Made by a program: the position numbers and the translations under genes. From contig JAUWVE010000009.1 of NCBI GenBank assembly GCA_030617565.1, forward strand, positions 1 through 19,147: a stretch of 19,147 nt of DNA, written 5' to 3'. Shown in pieces: positions 13,679 through 19,147 of this stretch. Origin of the DNA: Gammaproteobacteria bacterium (GTDB lineage: Bacteria; Pseudomonadota; Gammaproteobacteria; BMS3Bbin11). The notes under the pieces are model-generated. The model saw only the letters and a list, made by a program, of their open reading frames with translations. It was not told the origin of the DNA and did not search any database. How positions within the stretch are numbered: position 1 is the first letter of the stretch; every line of letters begins with the position of its first letter.

Positions 13679-15775
13679 TCAGGCTGCATCATCATCGCTG
13701 ATGGCCTTCATGCTCAGGCGAATGCGGCCCTGGCGGTCAACCTCAAGCACTTTCACCTTGATCACATCACCTTCTGACAGCTTGTCGCTGACCTTCTCTA
13801 CACGCTCGTGAGAGATCTGAGAGATATGTACCAGACCGTCTTTGCCCGGCAGAATCGTTACAAAGGCACCGAAGTCCATTAGCTTGGCGACTTTGCCTTC
13901 ATAAATTGTACCTACTTCAACATCGGCAGTAATCTGTTCGATGCGGCGTTTCGCTTCCTGTCCGGCAGCATTATCGGTTGAGCCGATTTTGACTGTACCA
14001 TCGTCCTGGATATCTACAGTAGCTCCGGTCTCTTCAGAGATAGAGCGGATGGTTGCGCCACCTTTGCCAATAACGTCACGAATCTTGTCTGTAGGTATCT
14101 TCAGAGTAATGATGCGTGGTGCGTAATCAGACATTTCTTCACGAGGAGCTTCAATAACTTTGGCCATCTCACCAAGGATATGCTCGCGGCCCACTTTGGC
14201 CTGACTCAGTGCAATCTCCATGATCTCCTGCGTAATGCCTTCGATCTTGATGTCCATCTGCAGTGCAGTGACACCTTCAGTAGTACCAGCTACTTTGAAG
14301 TCCATATCACCCAGATGATCTTCATCACCGAGAATATCTGACAGTACGGCAAACTTTTCGCCTTCCTTGATCAGACCCATGGCAACACCTGCAACAGGTG
14401 CTTTGGTTTTTACGCCGGCATCCATCATAGCGAGTGACGCGCCACACACAGAAGCCATTGAGCTTGAACCGTTGCTTTCAGTAATTTCAGACACCACACG
14501 AATTACATAAGGAAATTCTTCCAGCGTTGGGATGATGGCGGCTACGGCACGCTTGGCCAGTTTACCGTGGCCAATTTCACGGCGCTTGGGGCTGCCAACT
14601 CGACCTGTCTCACCAACCGAATAAGGCGGGAAGTTGTAATGCAGCATGAAGGGATCGCGGTAGCTGCCTTCCAGTGCATCAATGATCTGTGCATCTCGCT
14701 CGGTGCCCAGTGTGGTTACAACCAGCGCCTGTGTTTCACCACGGGTGAACAGCGCAGAACCATGGGCACGCGGCAGTACACCTGTACGGATTGTGATCGG
14801 ACGGATAGTACGTGTGTCACGACCATCGATACGCGGCTGACCATCGAGGATACGGCCACGAACGATTGATTTCTCAAGTCCTTTTATTGCGCCGGAGATT
14901 TTTTCTGCTTCTTCGTCTGAAGTATCCTCAGTTATCAGCTCGTCCTTGATCAGGCTGCGAACTGCTGAGCATTTATCCTGGCGGGACATCTTTTCAGCTG
15001 TGCTGTAGGCTTCTTCAAAACCTGCTGCACCGATAGCTGCAACTTTTTCAGCCAGTGACTCATCTTTCTCAGCTGCTGCAAATTCGCGTGGCTCAGTATT
15101 GACTTCAGCTGCCAGTTCACGAATTGTCTGGATTGCTATGTTTGATTGTTCATGACCGAACATCACAGCGCCAAGCATCACTTCTTCTGAAAGTACTTTA
15201 GCTTCTGATTCAACCATCAGTACCGCACTCTCTGTGCCGGCAACAACCAGGTCCAGATCTGAACTTTTCAGTGCTTCATTTCCGGGGTTGAGAACATATT
15301 CACCGTCGATATAACCGACACGGGCACAACCAACCGGGCCATTAAATGGCAGCCCTGAACAGGCCAGTGCCGCTGAGGTACCAAGCATTGCGACTATGTC
15401 AGGATCTACATCAGGGTTAAGAGAAATTACAGTACAGATGATCTGTACTTCATTTACGTATCCTTTTGGGAATAAAGGACGCATAGGTCGGTCTATCAGA
15501 CGACAGATTAGAATTTCCTTTTCAGAGGGACGACCTTCGCGACGGAAGAAACCGCCCGGGATACGACCGGCTGCATAGACCTTTTCCTGGAAATCGACTG
15601 TAAGTGGAAAGAAATCCTGCCCGGGACGTGCACTTTTGGCACCGACCACTGTAACCAGAACAACTGTATCATCCATGCTTGCCATAATTGCCGCATCGGC
15701 CTGACGTGCAATTTCACCTGTTTCCAACGTAACGGTGTGCTCACCGTATTGAAATGACTTGCTTACCTTTTTCAA
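13679..15775 (-). CDS. pnp: Polynucleotide phosphorylase
   Basis: 3'-to-5' phosphorolytic exoribonuclease, a trimer and degradosome partner. 698 residues. Two RNase PH-like domains flank an alpha-helical linker: the first includes GGFFRREGRPSEKEILICRL, the second IRTGVLPRAHGSALFTRGETQ and the acidic active site near LGDEDHLGDMDFKVAGT. A KH domain (about 552-618, with VIGKGGATIR) and an S1 domain (about 619-693, with GKVAKLMDFGAFVTILPG) close the protein. The initiator is TTG (15773-15775), with GAGG eight bases upstream; E. coli pnp also begins at UUG. It follows rpsO after 70 bases, as in E. coli, where this leader is autoregulated with RNase III. I saw no clear strong hairpin here. Confidence 0.97.
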   Translation of the reverse strand: MKKVSKSFQYGEHTVTLETGEIARQADAAIMASMDDTVVLVTVVGAKSARPGQDFFPLTVDFQEKVYAAGRIPGGFFRREGRPSEKEILICRLIDRPMRPLFPKGYVNEVQIICTVISLNPDVDPDIVAMLGTSAALACSGLPFNGPVGCARVGYIDGEYVLNPGNEALKSSDLDLVVAGTESAVLMVESEAKVLSEEVMLGAVMFGHEQSNIAIQTIRELAAEVNTEPREFAAAEKDESLAEKVAAIGAAGFEEAYSTAEKMSRQDKCSAVRSLIKDELITEDTSDEEAEKISGAIKGLEKSIVRGRILDGQPRIDGRDTRTIRPITIRTGVLPRAHGSALFTRGETQALVVTTLGTERDAQIIDALEGSYRDPFMLHYNFPPYSVGETGRVGSPKRREIGHGKLAKRAVAAIIPTLEEFPYVIRVVSEITESNGSSSMASVCGASLAMMDAGVKTKAPVAGVAMGLIKEGEKFAVLSDILGDEDHLGDMDFKVAGTTEGVTALQMDIKIEGITQEIMEIALSQAKVGREHILGEMAKVIEAPREEMSDYAPRIITLKIPTDKIRDVIGKGGATIRSISEETGATVDIQDDGTVKIGSTDNAAGQEAKRRIEQITADVEVGTIYEGKVAKLMDFGAFVTILPGKDGLVHISQISHERVEKVSDKLSEGDVIKVKVLEVDRQGRIRLSMKAISDDDAA

Positions 15776-15845
15776 AATTTACCCTCTGCTCGGATACTGT
15801 CCAACTGACTTAATTACTCTGAGTGGTGCGGTAGTCGATATACGA

Positions 15846-16115
15846 TTACTTACGCAGGCCCAGACGTGAGATCAAATTACGATAGCGCTCTGAGTCGCAA
15901 CTTTTCAGGTAATCAAGCAACTTGCGACGCTTGCTTACCAGACGCAACAAACCCTGTCGTGAATGATGATCATGGATATGCTCTTTAAAATGGCCGGTCA
16001 GATCAGTGATCCGTGCGGTCATCAGGGCAACCTGTACTTCTGGCGAACCGGTATCTGTTGTTCCGGTCTGATATTCTTCAACAATCTTCGCCTTTGTTTC
16101 TGCATTTAAGGCCAT
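15846..16115 (-). CDS. rpsO: 30S ribosomal protein S15
   Basis: 89 residues, the exact family length. Conserved blocks: GTTDTGSPEVQVALMTARI, HFKEHIHDHHSRQGLLRLVSKRRKLLDYLK and YRNLISRLGLRK, including the histidine/serine region (HDHHSRQGL) that contacts 16S rRNA helix 22. S15 binds early in 30S assembly and forms bridge B4. The ATG has GAGAGGAAG upstream. A strong promoter lies about 75 bases before it, so rpsO-pnp can be transcribed apart from infB-rbfA-truB. The leader carries a repeat and hairpin that may be an S15 autoregulatory site. Confidence 0.98.
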   Translation of the reverse strand: MALNAETKAKIVEEYQTGTTDTGSPEVQVALMTARITDLTGHFKEHIHDHHSRQGLLRLVSKRRKLLDYLKSCDSERYRNLISRLGLRK

Positions 16116-16132
16116 TTTCTTCCTCTCTGGAT

Positions 16133-16164
16133 GATCCTTACTAGATCCATGCTGGATCCTTACT
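16133..16164 (-). repeat. Direct repeat and hairpin in the rpsO leader
   Basis: GATCCTTACT occurs twice on the plus strand (16133-16142 and 16155-16164), 22 bases apart. Between them GATCC and GGATC (16144-16148, 16154-16158) can pair around a five-base loop. This covers most of the leader between the promoter and the ribosome site, where S15 autoregulatory structures occur in other bacteria. Confidence 0.55.
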
Positions 16165-16188
16165 GGTTACAGTCAATAAAACCCGCGT

Positions 16189-16217
16189 ATTCTACCTGTG
16201 TGTTGTATATTCCTCAA
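16189..16217 (-). promoter_or_regulatory. Sigma-70 promoter of rpsO-pnp
   Basis: TTGAGG (16212-16217) and TAGAAT (16189-16194) with a 17-base spacer on the minus strand, giving a leader of roughly 65 bases. The GC-rich ACGCGGG just after the -10 resembles the discriminator of stringently controlled promoters, a plausible target of ppGpp/DksA. Confidence 0.65.
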
Positions 16218-16250
16218 TACTAATATATGTGGAAAACCTAAATTTTGCTC

Positions 16251-16327
16251 CTCATTGTGAGGGACGGAGCAATCTCATAATAACGGATCCTTAGCAGGGA
16301 GATTGCCGCACCTGGCTCGCAGTGACG
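16251..16327. repeat. Dispersed-type inverted repeat between truB and rpsO
   Basis: A left arm containing CATTGTGAGGGACGGAGCAA (from 16253, continuing to TCTC at 16276) faces a right arm at 16297-16327 whose reverse complement contains CACTGCGAG and GCAATCTC. GCAATCTC (16269-16276) pairs exactly with GAGATTGC (16299-16306). The pattern CATTGCGAG...GCAATCTC is one I recall as an intergenic repeat spread through many bacterial genomes. A GGATCC lies in the loop. It has no T tract, so it is not a clear terminator. Confidence 0.65.
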
Positions 16328-16439
16328 TCAAATTACCAGAACTGCGGATTTTAAAAAATACTCTTACATAGTGATTATTTGCTTTACATACAATCTGTTA
16401 ACTATTGTTTTTATTAGTTATTAATTTAATATATTTTAG

Positions 16440-17351
16440 TCAGCTATTTGTACTGAGTAGTCTTTTAGGCTTAATTCGCCTGCCTTCCAGAGCCTCCCCT
16501 ATGCCAATAAAATACTCATTTTCACTATACACACGCACCAGACCGACCTGCGGGACTTTGTCAGCACGCACTGTTTGGCCCTGACGGAAAAAATGGGAAG
16601 GATCGAGCGCGAGGCTAACACGAGGCATTTCGTTTATACCGGCATCTACCGCTAACAATTGCTGCAGACGTTGCTCGTTGCCCATTTCCTCCAGCTGCTC
16701 GAGTGTTACGGTATCACTGACATCAAATTTGCCGGCCATTGTCCTTCTCAATTCAGTCACATGTGCGCCACAACCCAGCGCTTCACCAATATCGAAAGCC
16801 AGGCTGCGAATATAAAAGCCTTTAGAGCAGTGTACATCCAGCGTTAGAAATTCGTCATTGAAGGCAAGCTGTGTCAATTCAAAGATCTCAACGGTGCGTG
16901 GCCTGCGCTCTACTTCAATTCCCTTTCTGGCAAGCTTGTACAGGGGCTGGCCATCTTTCTTCAAGGCCGAATACATGGGCGGCACCTGTTCAATAACACC
17001 CCTGAATTTATTCATCACTAACTCAAGCTGCTGGCTGGAGATATTAACTTTCTTCTGAGAAATGACATCACCCTCAGCATCACCAGTAGTCGTTTTTTCA
17101 CCGAGCTTGAAGGTAGTCAGATAGCGCTTGTCGGAATCAAGCAGGTACTGGCTTAGTTTAGTCGCCTCACCGAAACACAGAGGAAGCAAACCACTGGCAA
17201 GAGGATCAAGACTCCCAGTATGACCGGCTTTTCTGGCATTGAACAGATGCTTGACCTGTTGCAGGGCCCTGTTTGAAGAGATACCCAGCCCCTTGTCCAG
17301 CAGCAGAATGCCATCTACCGGGTTGAGATGGCGCTGTGAACGCCTACTCAC
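16440..17351 (-). CDS. truB: tRNA pseudouridine(55) synthase TruB
   Basis: Makes pseudouridine 55 in the T-loop of tRNAs and also acts as a tRNA chaperone. 303 residues. The opening GILLLDKGLGISSNRAL and the motif GHTGSLDPLASGLLPLCFGEATK contain the catalytic D49; KRYLTTFKLGEKTTTGDAEG, PMYSALKKDGQPLYKLARKG and CSKGFYIRSLAFDIGEALG follow in family order. A PUA-like C-terminal domain (RADKVPQVGLVRVYSENEYFIGIGEA) ends the protein. The initiator is GTG, overlapping the rbfA stop as GTGA, so translation is coupled. It is the last gene of the infB unit before the 324-base gap. Confidence 0.96.
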   Translation of the reverse strand: MSRRSQRHLNPVDGILLLDKGLGISSNRALQQVKHLFNARKAGHTGSLDPLASGLLPLCFGEATKLSQYLLDSDKRYLTTFKLGEKTTTGDAEGDVISQKKVNISSQQLELVMNKFRGVIEQVPPMYSALKKDGQPLYKLARKGIEVERRPRTVEIFELTQLAFNDEFLTLDVHCSKGFYIRSLAFDIGEALGCGAHVTELRRTMAGKFDVSDTVTLEQLEEMGNEQRLQQLLAVDAGINEMPRVSLALDPSHFFRQGQTVRADKVPQVGLVRVYSENEYFIGIGEALEGRRIKPKRLLSTNS

Positions 17352-17719
17352 TCTTTGTTTTTGTCCTGTTCATTGTGCATAACATCTTCAATCAACTTAC
17401 CAACACGCAGGCCACGTTCAATAGACTGGTCGTATGCGAAATGTAATTTCGGGATGTAACGGAGTTCGATACGGCTGGTTAACTCATGGCGAATAAAGCC
17501 GGCCGCTTTATTAAGTACTTTTTCAGTTTCTTTTATTGTCTTTTTGTCGCCCTGCATGATGAAATAAATTCGCGCAGAGGACATATCCCGTGTCATCTTG
17601 GTGTGGGTGATAGTAACGGCGGCAGCGCGCGGGTCATTCATATCCTTCTGCACAATATTGGCTACCTCCCGCTGAATAACCTCGGATACTCGGGATGCGC
17701 GACTAAAATCCCTGGGCAT
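17348..17719 (-). CDS. rbfA: 30S ribosome-binding factor RbfA
   Basis: Late 30S maturation and cold-adaptation factor acting on the 5' end of 16S rRNA. 123 residues, a type-II KH fold with the opening RVSEVIQREVANIVQKDMND, then ITHTKMTRDMSSARIYFIM and a closing RIELRYIPKLHFAYDQSIERG, a hallmark of the family. The ATG overlaps the stop of infB by one base (TAATG) and its own stop overlaps truB by four, showing a coupled infB-rbfA-truB unit. Confidence 0.96.
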   Translation of the reverse strand: MPRDFSRASRVSEVIQREVANIVQKDMNDPRAAAVTITHTKMTRDMSSARIYFIMQGDKKTIKETEKVLNKAAGFIRHELTSRIELRYIPKLHFAYDQSIERGLRVGKLIEDVMHNEQDKNKE

Positions 17720-19147
17720 TACAACGAATCAAGCGTTCTTTTTGTTTCGGTGACCTCAAAGACTTCAATCTGGTCACCGACCTTAATGTCGTTGTAGTTT
17801 TTCACCCCGATACCGCATTCCAGGCCTGCCTTGACCTCATTCGCATCCTCTTTAAAGCGGCGCAATGAATCGAGTTTGCCTTCGAAGATAACAACATTAT
17901 CCCGTAATACCCGAACCGGGTTATTTCGTTTGATTGAACCTTCGATCACCATGCAACCTGCGATCGCGCCAACCTTCGAAACCATGAATACATCGCGTAC
18001 TTCTGCCAGGCCGGTAATCTCTTCTTTTATTTCAGGTGACAGCATACCTTCAATAGCCGCCTTCACCTGATCAACTGCATCATAGATTACCTTATAGTAG
18101 TAAACCTCAACACCTTCATTTTCGATTAGCTTTCTGGCCGCCATATCAGCACGCACATTAAAGGCAATGATGATTGCCTGGGAGGCCAGAGCCAGGTTTA
18201 CGTCTGATTCTGAGATACCGCCAACCATGCCATGAACAACAGTGACCTTGACTTCATCAGAAGACATTTTCTCCAATGACTGGCTAAGTGCTTCCACTGA
18301 GCCCTGCACATCTGCCTTCACCAGCAAATTGAGAGTTTTCTTTTCGCTTTGTGAGTCTTCCATATTCTGGAAAATATTTTCCAGCTTACTTGCCTGCTGG
18401 CGTGCCAGCTTTGATTCCTTGGCCTTGCTTTTACGGTACATGGCAATCTCGCGTGCCTGTCGTTCATCACTCGCCACCAGTACCTCATCACCTGCTGTAG
18501 GAACACCGGACAAACCAAGTATTTCAACTGGAATTGACGGTCCTGCCTGCTTGATTACGTTGCCAACATCATCGTGCAAGGCACGTACCTTTCCACTTTC
18601 CTGGCCAGCAATAATAATGTCGCCCTTGTGCAGCGTCCCACCCTGAACAAGAAGAGTGGCCACTGGGCCACGGCCTTTATCCAGGCGTGCTTCAACGACC
18701 ATTCCTTTCATAGGCCCTGTTACAGGGGCCTTCAATTCCAGTATCTCTGAAGTCAGCAGCACACTTTCAAGCAATGAATCTACCCCTTCACCAGTGTGTG
18801 CAGAAACGGCAATGGACATAACATCTCCGCCGTAATCCTCGACAAATACATCGTGAGAACTCAATTCTGATTTTACCCGTTCAGGATCTGCGCCTTCCTT
18901 ATCTATCTTGTTGATAGCGATGATGATTGGAACACCTGCGGTGCGCGCATGATGTATCGCTTCAATAGTTTGCGGCTTTACGCCGTCATCGGCAGCTACG
19001 ACGAGTATAACGATATCAGTCGCACTTGCACCACGCGCACGCATGGCACTGAACGCCTCATGGCCAGGTGTATCAAGGAAGGTCATACCACCATGCCCTG
19101 TTTCTACATGATAGGCGCCAATATGCTGGGTAATCCCGCCTGCCTCG
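17719..19147 (-). CDS. infB: Translation initiation factor IF-2, C-terminal part (cut by window edge)
   Basis: GTPase that brings fMet-tRNA to the 30S subunit. About 475 C-terminal residues are present; the reading frame is open to the window end, so the N-terminal region and the G1 loop are missing. Visible: EAGGITQHIGAYHV (switch I/G2), TFLDTPGHEAFSAMRARGA (G3), INKIDKEGADPERV (G4), SAHTGEGVDSLL (G5), then domain II (VEARLDKGRGPVATLLVQGG), domain III and the fMet-tRNA binding domain (EVRDVFMVSKVGAIAGCMV). Any start inside the window, such as the ATG at 19084-19086, would be false. The stop overlaps rbfA by one base. Confidence 0.97.
   Translation of the reverse strand, partial: EAGGITQHIGAYHVETGHGGMTFLDTPGHEAFSAMRARGASATDIVILVVAADDGVKPQTIEAIHHARTAGVPIIIAINKIDKEGADPERVKSELSSHDVFVEDYGGDVMSIAVSAHTGEGVDSLLESVLLTSEILELKAPVTGPMKGMVVEARLDKGRGPVATLLVQGGTLHKGDIIIAGQESGKVRALHDDVGNVIKQAGPSIPVEILGLSGVPTAGDEVLVASDERQAREIAMYRKSKAKESKLARQQASKLENIFQNMEDSQSEKKTLNLLVKADVQGSVEALSQSLEKMSSDEVKVTVVHGMVGGISESDVNLALASQAIIIAFNVRADMAARKLIENEGVEVYYYKVIYDAVDQVKAAIEGMLSPEIKEEITGLAEVRDVFMVSKVGAIAGCMVIEGSIKRNNPVRVLRDNVVIFEGKLDSLRRFKEDANEVKAGLECGIGVKNYNDIKVGDQIEVFEVTETKRTLDSL

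Noticed and set aside
18242..18646. 134-residue frame antisense to infB
   Set aside because: Opposite strand of highly conserved infB coding sequence; shadow frame.

Overview
The window is a block of chromosomal housekeeping genes, most likely from a gammaproteobacterium of moderate GC content. The evidence is the gene order infB-rbfA-truB-rpsO-pnp, the same as in Escherichia coli. It is supported by a RelA-type (p)ppGpp synthetase with an EFDD signature, a DksA very close to the E. coli protein, an AlaC-type alanine transaminase, a YheT-family hydrolase and a UUG-initiated pnp. The genus cannot be named from the sequence. Most genes lie on the minus strand. dksA, yheT and one small gene are on the plus strand.

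Layout on the plus coordinates, with transcription mostly leftward:
1-4.9 kb is a tight minus-strand run: PDC/Cache-type sensor protein, relA, tsaB, a Tat-exported gluconate-dehydrogenase-subunit-3-like protein, then a GMC oxidoreductase cut by the window edge. The last junctions are 4-base GTGA and ATGA overlaps.
5.0-9.9 kb is amino-acid metabolism: a HAD phosphatase, an aspartate-aminotransferase-like enzyme and a DUF1289 protein form one unit. alaC, with its own good sigma-70 promoter, and the homoserine dehydrogenase gene hom follow.
10.0-11.4 kb on the plus strand holds dksA and yheT.
11.4-13.6 kb is the accessory patch. It has a 157-bp MITE-like element with 17-bp perfect terminal inverted repeats and a TTTA duplication, a small arginine-rich protein with its own promoter, two short minus-strand unknown genes, a Rho-independent terminator and a direct-repeat operator-like site.
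13.6-19.1 kb is the translation/RNA-decay cluster: infB (partial), rbfA, truB, then a 324-bp gap with a dispersed-type inverted repeat and the rpsO promoter, then rpsO and pnp, closed by a strong terminator.

The stringent response is doubly represented: RelA makes (p)ppGpp and DksA is its transcriptional partner. The soluble sensor-like gene directly upstream of relA is the most suggestive functional association. No phage, CRISPR array, full insertion sequence, rRNA or tRNA gene was seen. I did not find a clearly new multi-gene system. The points most worth following are the sensor-relA coupling, the MITE-like element beside yheT, the heptamer inverted repeat before alaC, the arginine-rich orphan gene and the repeat-rich leaders of hom and rpsO.
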